Source: Mytilinidion resinicola (taxonomy: Eukaryota > Ascomycota > Dothideomycetes > Mytilinidiales > Mytilinidiaceae). From it: a stretch of 64,000 bases of DNA. The notes under the pieces are model-generated. The model saw only the letters and a program-made list of their open reading frames with translations, was not told where the DNA came from and made no database searches. The stretch is from positions 1,635,656 through 1,699,655 of the forward strand of contig NW_022985442.1 in NCBI RefSeq assembly GCF_010093595.1. Direction: 5' to 3'. Made by a program: the position numbers and the translations under genes. Positions 56,401-64,000 of this stretch are shown here, one piece after another (positions within the stretch are counted from its first letter, which is position 1; every line of letters starts with the position of its first letter).

Positions 56401-57489
56401 TGATCCAGTATCAGAATGCGATGTCGTTACATAATCTGATCTGCCTTCAGACATGTACGGCGAGTCGCCTTCGCTCTCAGAGGCTGTTGTCGTCGATATC
56501 TGCGACCCACTCTCAGATGTAGTAGTAGGCTTGTAACTGTTGTGTGAACCACCCAGTCGGACAGGGGTGCCCTTGCGAACTTTGACTGATTTAGGGGCAA
56601 CTGAAGGCGTTCCTATAGTCTTCGGCAGTGTCAACGAAGTTGTATCTTCGTGTTGGCCGCCGAATCTTACGGGCGTTCCGCGCCTGACCAGGCGTTGGCT
56701 GGGACGATGTTCCTGAGTTGGTTCCGGAGTTCCCAGTTCTGATGAAGAAAAACGAACAGGGACTGTTCTGGTCCTTGCTGACTGCGGGCGTCTGATGTCC
56801 ACATATCCTTCGTCTTGTGACTCGTCTTGTGTATGGTCGCCCGTTGTTTCCGCACTTGACACATCCACCTCAGGCTGAATGCTCTTCTTCGGTCTTCCCC
56901 GTCGTTTCTTAGGCTCCTCCGCGATGTTTTCAGTTGAGATATCAGCGATGCTCATATCCGCGACGCCAATGGTTGATTTCCTCGCCTTAGGCTTCTTCCA
57001 AACTGGTGTCGCACTCCGCTTTGGTTTCATAGGAGATGAGCCGATTGACTTCTTCGGTCGGCCGGGGCCTCTTCGCCGAGTAGGAGACGACGCACCGGCA
57101 TCCTTCAGAGGAACGGTGGTAGTTCTCGCGCGTGCTGTTCGTCCACGACTGGGCGAGCCATATCCAACGTTCTCTGAATCCGACTCCAGCTCTGGCACTG
57201 CCTCCACAGTGACCTTGACCTTCCATGGGCTGGCTCCTCCGCCTGATTTGCCGGTGCTCATAATCATGGACTTCGAAGGCGAGGTAAAGGTCGTGTTCAT
57301 TGTTTGTGTCTGTTTATTGGGAGAGCCTGCTCGGAGGGGCGTCTTGCGCAACGGCTGTTTCGAAGTCGCGCGAGTTCTCGTCGGTCGCCTTGACTCGGTC
57401 CATGAGAGTGCAAGAGGGTCTGGGGATGATTCTGCATAGCTGTCGACGTCGAATTCGTCGTCCGAGACGGCGGGGACTCCGGACGCCAT
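53491..57489 (-). CDS. AT-hook nuclear protein, 1332 aa
   Basis: Single exon from the ATG at 57489 (MASGVPAVSDDEFDVDSYAE). Two AT-hooks are visible: RRRGPGRPKKS (residues about 138-148) and KKRRGRPKKS (about 194-203). Three copies of a GTPVRFGG-like motif follow (about residues 243, 271 and 307), then a 16-residue Ser/Thr/Gly repeat array (about 320-412). Most of the protein is disordered, with many SP and TP sites (likely CDK or MAPK targets). The last 140 residues look folded (PWTRTHYKTLDILFQIHKRK, then FLGAVYSNWGYDVTMTEQYL and FEAVVRRLFSVISGED) and resemble a C-terminal domain seen in other fungal nuclear proteins. AT-hooks bind the minor groove of AT-rich DNA, so a chromatin role is likely. 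It is divergent from the resolvase gene with 278 bp between starts. Confidence 0.85.
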   Translation of the reverse strand: MASGVPAVSDDEFDVDSYAESSPDPLALSWTESRRPTRTRATSKQPLRKTPLRAGSPNKQTQTMNTTFTSPSKSMIMSTGKSGGGASPWKVKVTVEAVPELESDSENVGYGSPSRGRTARARTTTVPLKDAGASSPTRRRGPGRPKKSIGSSPMKPKRSATPVWKKPKARKSTIGVADMSIADISTENIAEEPKKRRGRPKKSIQPEVDVSSAETTGDHTQDESQDEGYVDIRRPQSARTRTVPVRFSSSELGTPEPTQEHRPSQRLVRRGTPVRFGGQHEDTTSLTLPKTIGTPSVAPKSVKVRKGTPVRLGGSHNSYKPTTTSESGSQISTTTASESEGDSPYMSEGRSDYVTTSHSDTGSRHKLTTASETDSQYKLMSASGTGSLYQPTSASESGSKYKPTSLSSGSDHGDTPSGSDDGNDADMWRGMVSQDPQHEESKEQPIQIETEAESDDMDDGKEDEDQDAVYEFEHVDHTLAGFDGNTTIMESENFTMVSIDSLPSYQAMSTERVGKLTSRMAQSAIGKRRFLNTPLQGSDRKSYEEPSQVSIPYISSTGLTPSHIESPPRVVAKSRGATPAMAIKSPSVPPRIEISQSSPRKTPTPKLARAVKAGFALQGLVDPAQEPSAKDSSDAPMEKKNNHLDNLFNGFGEGTRRELRADFRLGEQIAKMSQELENKSSPASASSFKVPQVTIAEQNVFGSSSLKPRPAQRLDPRLPTPDERDQYSLSMPSSKVASPEVTYPDIAARAEKTHLASPARSEDEMSWRVDTPPVVKSIDPHGQRLHQYLDSMDAAHPESPEANAVDEGVNEDGQSDIWQEEASRSSDLPTLPKARTVTHKEPNFQDQLFADENALPPARGKIPKTWRRKSSSDFHYSDEMEVEMEEITAPRVSHADQTSSTRSSKGKERAQEFLPIVEYDEQEEGESSDDTGMFWENNLPAVYNKTTSLEEQTSKLDLTMLLGGDSSPAKESSVLTPDRNSPAQKVPPRIAQLQAAPYKGSPLKQQLRSEDLESERGLRSSLASSRNTRSSIGVDGKSSTLSDIRQLRAETEARSYEPHSRTLHEIKEVTEHSQRFAPSVSFLPSSPPEVLNDGGSKRSVLSPKRAYSPLFDGSNTQSPRKRVAKTTVLEPRVSRTAPSASSSTGPSIAKTGLFSRLTTTLWTAVTPAASPPSHPMILRFSPLPRVQPWTRTHYKTLDILFQIHKRKPTSFAPASPSSINNALLETIPDRKKFLGAVYSNWGYDVTMTEQYLVLAAAFCQLLTLSDIKEYERTTGKEIDRGDVDPGPDGEVIGFEAVVRRLFSVISGEDVRRDEKLGKVIRRDVGFSVTWGH
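56254..56538 (-). repeat. 48-bp coding repeat array in the AT-hook gene
   Basis: About five to six imperfect copies of a 16-codon unit with consensus near S-D-T-G-S-x-Y-K-x-T-S-A-S-E (for example DTGSRHKLTTASE, DSQYKLMSASGTG, ESGSKYKPTS). The copies diverge at synonymous and non-synonymous sites. The array is in frame and so could vary in copy number without breaking the protein. Confidence 0.7.
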
Positions 57490-57767
57490 CCTAGCAGACT
57501 TGCGGGCGCAATAATTGGAGTGTCAGAAGGGCTTTAGCAAAAGGACGTGCTGCTGTCGAGATACCAGTGTTATAAGATGCAAAATAGAAAACATGTGCAA
57601 TGAATGGACGAAGGGTGTTGATGGTGGGCTTGCATTCTTGTGGTGGAGTCTCCATTCACTTGGCTCGTGCGAATCTGCTGCCATGGCAACGAGCTCCACT
57701 TTATTCGCCCCGCAACGTCAAAGTAGGCATCATCATCCTCGAATCTTGACGGCACCGTGGAGAAGCG
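57490..57767. promoter_or_regulatory. 278-bp bidirectional promoter region
   Basis: The AT-hook gene starts leftward at 57489 and the resolvase gene rightward at 57768, so the 278 bases between must hold both promoters. Sequence composition is mixed, with no clear TATA box. Shared control (for example cell-cycle) is an inference from the arrangement only. Confidence 0.6.
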
Positions 57768-60755
57768 ATGGGCATCAAGGGGTGAGTGCATTGGACCCAA
57801 ATTGACTGTATCTTGCTAATACTTCCCAGCATATACAAAGAAATCGGGCCAGGGGAGCGAATCGCGCTCTCGAAGCTCGCTGCACAAAAGTTTGAGGAGA
57901 CAGGGCGGCCGTTGCGCATTGCTATCGACATCTCCATATGGCTCTTTCAGATTCAATCGAGCAAAGGTAGTGTTTCTACTTTTATGCGAAGTTCTCAATG
58001 CTAATATTGCGCGATGCGACTAGGTGGCACAAACCCAGCTCTGCGAACCTTTTACTACCGTCTATTACGCCTCATATCACATTGTATACACCCGATATTC
58101 GTATTTGACGGCCCAAATAAGCCCCCATTCAAGAGAAATAAGCACACTGGCCACAATGTCGCGTCAGTCCCGGAGTTCCTTGCGAAGCAACTGCTCAAGC
58201 AGTTTGGCTTTCCCATGCATCTTGCGCCGGGAGAGGCCGAGGCGGAGTGTGCGTTACTCCAGCGCGAAGGCATAGTGGATGCTGTTCTCAGTGAGGATGT
58301 GGATACACTCATGTTTGGGAGTGGCTTGACTTTGCGCAACTGGTCAGCGGAGGCCAAGAGCAGCAAAGTGCCGACCCACGTTAACATTTACGACGCGGAC
58401 AAGACCAAAAATGGAAAGTCTGGGCTTGATTGTGAGGGAATGATACTCGTTGCGCTTATGAGTGGGGGAGACTATATTCCTGAAGGCATACCGAATTGTG
58501 GCCCAAAGACGGCCTGCGAGGCAGCAAGAGCTGGCTTTGGGAAAGATCTTTGCAATATCCGTAAAGGAGACACGAAAAGCTTCCAGGACTGGAGAGAACG
58601 ACTAGCTCACGAACTGCACACAAATGAGAGTAAACTGTTCACCCGAAAGCACTCTAAGCTGGTTATCCCGGAAGACTTTCCTAGGACGGACATTCTTAAA
58701 TACTACACTCATCCAGCCATTTCTACAATGGCAGCATTGGATAAGTTGCGCGGAAGCCTAAAATGGGACCAGGATCTTGATTTTCCAGGACTACGCGAGT
58801 TTACTGGGGATGCTTTCGATTGGGTTAAATTGGGTGGAGCAAAGAAATTCGTTCGCAACTTGGCTCCCGCTCTCCTTGTCCGGCATCTCCGTTTGAGAGG
58901 GCAGGAGGGCGACTCCAGGCCTGATGATCCGGAGGCCATAGAGAAGGAAGAAGCTAAGCTTGTCAAGAGCATTCATGGAAAGAGGAATCACCCCACAACG
59001 GATAATTGTACCGAACTACGTATCGCCTTCACGCCAATTGAGCTCGTAGATATCGACCTAGAAAATGAAGACCCTGACGATGAGCTACTCGAAGACGATT
59101 CCGAAGATGAAGTGCTTCCTGGAACGGATGCCGGTGATGGGGAAGAAGCGAGTGCACCCAAAAAGCGAGGGCCGTCATTATATGATCCCACCAAGATCGA
59201 GAAAGTGTGGATTTTGGAAACTTTTGTACGCGTTGGCGTCCCTCTCAAAGTTCAAGACTGGGAAGAAGGCGTCCGGAAACCCAAGAAGGCGGCGGCGCCT
59301 AAAGTATCACTGAAACCAAAGGCAACTGGAGCCAAGGGTAGAAAGGCGAAAGAGGGCGGAATGCCCAAAGGCGCCCTGCATAAGTTCACCAAAGTTACTA
59401 AACCTGGAATTTCTGCATCTCAAAGCAGGACTAAAGCTCAAGGTGATGAAGTAACTATTCCCGAGACCACATTGTTGTCGACGAGGGCATCTCAACCTCC
59501 TCCGTCGTCGTTTCGGATGCCTCTACTTCATCTAGAGTCCCCAATCCGCAGCCAAAGAACGATTGCAAATCTTCTCTCGTCTCCAGTAACTCAACTCCCT
59601 CGAGCCACGTCATCCCAAACTACTATCGAGGAGCCGCTTCCTGCTAGTTTGGAGGATCTTCCTCCCACTGTGACGAAGCGACGGCGCCGAGATCCACTAC
59701 AACGATCTCAAACTATGCGGACATACACCTCTTCGTCCCCATGCCGGCCCTCAACACCGGAACTGTCCTTCGCTAGACATGATCTGGATTCGTTAAGCTC
59801 CCCAGTTCTGCCATCGCCCTCTGACCTCGGACTAAAGAAACCAAGAACGAGAATGACAACTGCCGCTCCACCTAGGCCTAGAACTCCAACCCGAACTCAG
59901 CGCCAAACAGCTTTGCTTTGCCTATCATCCACTTCACACCGAAATCGACCGACGACACTGGAAGAATCTTTCTCTCGAGCGTCACAAAGCGTGACACCAA
60001 CCGCCAATCGTTTCATCAACAGAGCTATCAATTCTCCAATACTAGAACCTACCATTGAAGCCGTCGAGCAAGTCAATCTCTGTGCATCATCGCCACCTCC
60101 TGCGCCCGTTCAGCTTCAATCAACGGCAGTCCTAAAAACTAGACCATCTCGCCGCACAAAACCAAAAACCCAACCAACCACTCGACCAGCTCTGCGATCC
60201 ATATCGTCCAACGCCTCCCAGCGCCCAACACGCTCCGCAGCCAAAAAATCAAACTCCTCAGTACCGGTCCGCCGCTCACCGCGACGATCAACAAGCAACC
60301 CGAACTTGCCAATTGAAGAAGTAAACCTTACGGGCTCGCCACCTCGCGATAACACTGCCTTAATACCACGTTCCACAAAAGCTCCCGCAGCCGAGATCGA
60401 AGCAGTTGATCTTACGTCCTCGCCAGGAAAGACTCCTGCTGCTCCCACTGCTGCGTTCCCGAAACCCAGCCCGAAGCCTCAAATATCGCTGTTCCCACGT
60501 CGTTCGCCCCGTGTTCATGCACCATCGCGCTCGGCTCTAAAACAGCAGGTGGTTAGGAAACGTGCTATACGCATTCGCGATAGCTTCGGTGGTGGATGGG
60601 ACTATGTGGACGCCAGGGATGTCGGGCTAGAGTCTTCGCCTGTGGCTCCGTCCGTCCCCACTGGGCTGTCAGTTGTCAGTAAGAAGGTGGAGGGGAAGAG
60701 GCCGAAGGTATGGCGGGAGAGTTTGATAGAGAGCGTCGACTTGACGGGGACATAA
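57768..60755 (+). CDS. GEN1: GEN1/YEN1-type Holliday-junction resolvase (XPG/FEN family)
   Basis: Exons 57768-57781, 57830-57966 and 58024-60755 join in phase to 960 residues. The tiny first exon encodes MGIKG, giving the conserved start MGIKGIYKEIGPGERIAL. The XPG N-domain has RIAIDISIWLFQ and HPIFVFDGPNKPP. The XPG-I domain has APGEAEAECALLQREGIVDA and VLSEDVDTLMFGS with its metal-binding acids. The helix-hairpin-helix region (LVALMSGGDYIPEGIPNCGP) includes the metal-binding Asp and the Gly-rich turn. A GEN1-like C-terminal domain (FTPIELVDIDL, then KIEKVWILETFVRVGVPLKV) follows at about 335-420. The last 500 residues are disordered, basic and Ser/Pro-rich, and contain four VDLT/VNLT-type motifs. 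This enzyme cuts Holliday junctions symmetrically late in the cell cycle. Confidence 0.93.
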
Positions 60756-61278
60756 ATGCGTCTGGACGGGCTTGTCCACTACAATTACCTTTGCATGGAC
60801 TGGATTGGCGCTCTGATTTATAGGTAGGATAGTGAAGGCGTTACCGTTCCTTGCTGTTTGATAGTGATGTAGAGGCTGTACAAAACTGAGCATTGTTACC
60901 ATAAGTAAGCTTAAAAATTAAACGCATTCACGAATACGCTGCGGTTAGTCTTTCCGTAATCTCGCTGTTCAAGAAGTGAGGCTCGAAAGGCTGGTTGGCA
61001 CGTCACGTGTGATACCTAAGACCGACCTTAAGCCCGTTGTCTTGGCGTTTAGTCGCAGCTGTGGGCAGGGCGGCTTCTCCCCTCAGCTTTTTAACCCGTT
61101 CACCACCCACAATACCCACAATACACTCCGACTTTGCGTGTCAATGATGCCCCCTCCTTAGATATTTCAACTGTACCCAACATCCCTCCTCATAGCTTGT
61201 ACACTCCTCCACCCGCGCAGCGCGCAATACCTACAAGCCTCTCCACCAGACCACTCTCCTCTGCTCCACACCAGCACG
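60756..61278. other. Intergenic region before the ING gene
   Basis: Resolvase 3' UTR, then the ING promoter and C-rich leader. CACGTCACGTG lies at about 61000. A five-codon upstream ORF (ATG ATG CCC CCT CCT TAG) is at 61144-61161, 117 bases before the ING start. Confidence 0.45.
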
Positions 61279-63429
61279 ATGCCTCCAGCGCGCGCCTCTG
61301 CTGCCCCGGTCTCCGACCGCCGTCAATCAGCGCGTCAACCGCGTTCGAGCATCGCTCGCCCGCAGAACTACTATGCTCGCACCTTCGCTGGCCGTCTGTC
61401 TGGCCTGGGCGACACCGAGCAGACACCTCCCGCCCCGGGCTTCCTTCCAGCCCTTACACACTTCACAGACGCCGTCGATGCCTTTCCGAAGGAGATGATC
61501 AAGCATTTCTCCATGTTCAAAGAGGTTGAGGCCAAAATACACGACCCCGCCACGCTGCTGCAGCTCTTGCTCGACGATATCGCGCAGATGCCCGTCCCGT
61601 CCCTCGCCCAGCGACGTCAGACACAACCACACGGGCTGAGCAGAGACAACAGCATGAACGGTAGCACAAATGGTTCCGTTCACACAGATGCCGGTATGCG
61701 CCACCAGCAGCTCATGGTTGAGCTCTTCCCCGAGAATTTCGACACCCTCCCTCCCCAAGAGCAGGCGGACCTGCGCCACCGACAAAAGTTCTTCCGACTG
61801 CGGGCGATCATGAGCTCCATGCTTCCTACACTCGATGAGAAGCTCGTCGTTCTTACCGCCGCAACGGGCACGAAGGACAAGGGCCTTGCCCGCATGAACA
61901 GCTCCTACCCACACATCGACAACGAGATCAGCGAGGAGGCCCGCTACGGCAATCCCAACCACTGGGCATACGCAGATAAGGAGGAAAAGAAGAAGGGTGG
62001 CACAACAATTGAGCGATCAAGGCGCGAGGTTGCATCGGCGAACAATCTGGCTGCTGCCGCTGCCGCTATCCACGAGGTGGACGCTGCTGCTCTGCGGAGT
62101 GAAGCTCGTCGCGAAGCTATGATGGCCAACAAGCGAAGCCGGAATCAGCATCTTGATTCCGATTTCGACGATTCCAGGCCTGCCAAGAAGACGCAGACAA
62201 AAGCTCGCAGAATCGCTGCTGAGGCAGCATCGGCTGCTGAACCAAGGGCATACGGACTGGGTATATCGAGCAATGGAGCTGTACAGCCGCGCAAGCAGAA
62301 GAAGACCGAGAAAGCACTGGCCGCGGCAGCTCCGACTATGGAGCGATCGATAAGTAGTGCCTTGAACGCGGCTGCAGCAGGTGGACGAGGTGGAGCAAGT
62401 CCACGGGAAACATCAATCACTGATGGGAGGAAGAAACCCAGAGCTGCTCCTGGACCAACTCATGCGAAGAAACGGTTAGCACTCCCACCGTTACCACCTG
62501 AGCCCCAGGGACTAACACATCGACTTAGTGCTGCCCTAGGCGCTCACTCACCACCTATCGCCTCGTCACCCCTCGCAGGAACCTTCGCATCATCTCGAGA
62601 AGTCATAGCTGCCGCGCAACGACCACAGTCTTCACGTGCGCGACAGAACTCAAATGCCAACTCCGTCCACTCCGCAGTCCAGGACGCTTCTCGCGGCCGC
62701 CGTCCCTCCTCCGCTCACTCGAATCGTCCGGCAGCTAATGGAAGCAACGCGATACAAGAGCTAGAGCTAGCTGCAGGTGTCAGCAAACCCGCTCTCTCCG
62801 CAAAAGAAGGATACACTCCCAACGAAGCGGCGGAAACCAACGGAGCATTTGACTCTGCGACTTTCAAGCGCGAAGAGGTGGATGTTCCTGACGCGGACAC
62901 GCCCGACCTTGACCCTCCTCATCCGGCACCTGTTACAACGCGAGCTGGTCGAACCTCCAAAACCGCGACGCCCATCGGCTCAGCCTTCCCAGAGATCCCC
63001 ATGGCCCGTAGTCGCAGCACTCGTGCGGCGAACAATGGCGGCTCGCACGCCTCGTCCGAAACAACCACGAGTGGGAACCCCTCGAAGCGGTCCCACAAGA
63101 AAGGCGCATCGATATCGCAAACTTCTCTTCCTGCTGCTAAGGACTCTATCGAGATAGACGATGAGACAGCGTCAAGCCCGGCTGCTGAGCTTAGCGACGA
63201 GGTCGGCGAAGACGGCGACGAGCCGAGGTATTGCTACTGCAATGAAGTTAGCTACGGGGAGATGGTCGCGTGCGACAACGGAAGGTGTCCGAGAGAGTGG
63301 TTCCATCTTGGGTGTGTTAACCTGGACAAGCCGCCGAATTCACGGACCAAGTGGTATTGCAGTGATGAATGCAAGGACGCGATTGCAGCGCGGAAAGAGA
63401 AGAAGAGTCGGCCAGGCAGCAGAGCTTAG
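61279..63429 (+). CDS. ING-family PHD-finger chromatin protein (Pho23/Yng-like)
   Basis: Single exon, 716 residues, from the ATG at 61279. The N-terminal ING domain lies at about residues 50-210: FLPALTHFTDAVDAFPKEMI, FKEVEAKIHDPATLLQLLLD, then FRLRAIMSSMLPTLDEKLVV. A long Ala/Ser/Arg-rich middle with predicted nuclear localisation signals (KKTEKALA, KKPRAAPG) follows. The C-terminal PHD finger is at about 648-695 with all Cys4-His-Cys3 ligands: CYCNEVSYGEMVACDNGRC, then WFHLGCVNL and WYCSDEC. PHD fingers of this family read H3K4 methylation and recruit histone acetyltransferase (NuA4, NuA3) or deacetylase (Rpd3L) complexes. The large size favours a Pho23/Rpd3L-type member, but this is not certain. 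The protein is nuclear. Confidence 0.9.
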   Translation: MPPARASAAPVSDRRQSARQPRSSIARPQNYYARTFAGRLSGLGDTEQTPPAPGFLPALTHFTDAVDAFPKEMIKHFSMFKEVEAKIHDPATLLQLLLDDIAQMPVPSLAQRRQTQPHGLSRDNSMNGSTNGSVHTDAGMRHQQLMVELFPENFDTLPPQEQADLRHRQKFFRLRAIMSSMLPTLDEKLVVLTAATGTKDKGLARMNSSYPHIDNEISEEARYGNPNHWAYADKEEKKKGGTTIERSRREVASANNLAAAAAAIHEVDAAALRSEARREAMMANKRSRNQHLDSDFDDSRPAKKTQTKARRIAAEAASAAEPRAYGLGISSNGAVQPRKQKKTEKALAAAAPTMERSISSALNAAAAGGRGGASPRETSITDGRKKPRAAPGPTHAKKRLALPPLPPEPQGLTHRLSAALGAHSPPIASSPLAGTFASSREVIAAAQRPQSSRARQNSNANSVHSAVQDASRGRRPSSAHSNRPAANGSNAIQELELAAGVSKPALSAKEGYTPNEAAETNGAFDSATFKREEVDVPDADTPDLDPPHPAPVTTRAGRTSKTATPIGSAFPEIPMARSRSTRAANNGGSHASSETTTSGNPSKRSHKKGASISQTSLPAAKDSIEIDDETASSPAAELSDEVGEDGDEPRYCYCNEVSYGEMVACDNGRCPREWFHLGCVNLDKPPNSRTKWYCSDECKDAIAARKEKKSRPGSRA

Positions 63430-64000
63430 TGGTCGCCTCGGTTTTGTTGGCTTCTATAGGCGCTTGGTTTACTCGAGGAACACCGGCTGGGTTTCGTTTT
63501 CGGGGAATATATTTGATCATAATGCGAAGATGAGCAAAGGCGTTGGGAGCGCTACCTAGGAAAGGCGGCGCGGTTCACGACATGTGGCTGGCACGGTATC
63601 CTCCATCTCTATTCCATTTCCTTAACTGCATGTACTGGAGTTTCTAGTGTATCTCACTCATTCTAAGCCGAAGGATGCTGGCGGAGAAGGCGTAGCGATT
63701 GGCCCTGCGATATTTGTAACCATAGAGTTCAGCAATGAGATACTTTGAATCATATAACACTTTAGCCCTTAGTCTTGTTGAAACAGTGCCTCATCATAGA
63801 AATCCGTACACTCACTTACCGCTGCATGAGGAGCCTCATGGCATTTTCAGCATTTCGAATCAGAGAGAGGTTCCCCATTTTGGACAAGTAGTAAACTCGC
63901 GAGGCTACCTCAGACAGCGTCAGTAGGGCATACGTAGACTGGAAGTGTACTTGCTGCTCCCGGTTTCTGTTAGTACGTTGGAGCCCCACAAACCAGGGCA
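63430..64000. other. Right-hand flank, ING 3' region
   Basis: 3' UTR of the ING gene, then mixed sequence to the window edge. Frames in it are short and encode nothing recognisable. No repeat or RNA gene is seen. Confidence 0.45.

Overview
The window looks like nuclear DNA of a filamentous ascomycete (Pezizomycotina). Genes carry short GT-AG introns, mostly 45-70 nt, often with a CTGAC-like branch site. Spacing is about 2-3 kb. The gene content is typical of that group: HET, RTA1, DUF3176, LCCL and SUR7-like proteins together with CDC24, MCU, GEN1/YEN1 and ING. A class could not be assigned from sequence alone. Exon structures below were worked out by hand from splice sites, reading phase and protein continuity.

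Layout. 1-3835 (-): 5' part of a very large glycine-rich, collagen-like protein. 4871-5836 (+): unknown protein. 7416-10766 (+): CDC24, the Cdc42 exchange factor. 11685-14423: three decayed genes, namely a drug-transporter-like MFS gene (-), a fructosamine-kinase-like gene (+) and the 5' piece of an NAD(P)-binding reductase (+). 15218-17272 (+): NRAMP metal transporter. 18043-19186 (+): GNAT acetyltransferase. 20123-21815: a 5'-truncated LCCL-family membrane protein with a dispersed repeat abutting its break and a second copy downstream. 22421-23556 (+): SUR7/PalI-like membrane protein. 24167-25288 (+): broken DUF3176 gene. 25855-27514 (+): mitochondrial calcium uniporter. 28170-30841 (+): STAND-type N-terminal domain fused to ankyrin repeats. 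31476-31649 (+): signal-peptide end of a lost GH3 glycosidase. 32165-33929 (+): HET-domain pseudogene with four in-frame stops. 35227-37008 (-): DHA2-type MFS transporter. 38500-39780 (-): RTA1-like protein. 42475-43796 (+): multi-pass membrane protein. 44222-45245 (-): class I haem peroxidase. 46654-48676 (-): unknown protein. 49183-50587 (-): secreted aldose 1-epimerase. 51477-53108 (-): F-box protein. 53491-57489 (-): AT-hook nuclear protein, divergent from 57768-60755 (+): GEN1/YEN1 Holliday-junction resolvase. 61279-63429 (+): ING-family PHD protein.

The right third (about 35-64 kb) is intact, mostly housekeeping sequence. The stretch from about 11.7 to 34 kb is a mosaic in which intact core genes (NRAMP, MCU) alternate with at least six decayed accessory genes. 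The genes do not form one pathway. The most informative signals are the RIP-like decay of the HET gene, the repeat abutting the break in the LCCL gene, several very short upstream ORFs before regulatory or transport genes, and four SUMO-interacting-motif-like repeats in the resolvase tail. No tRNA, rRNA, CRISPR array or complete transposon was recognised.
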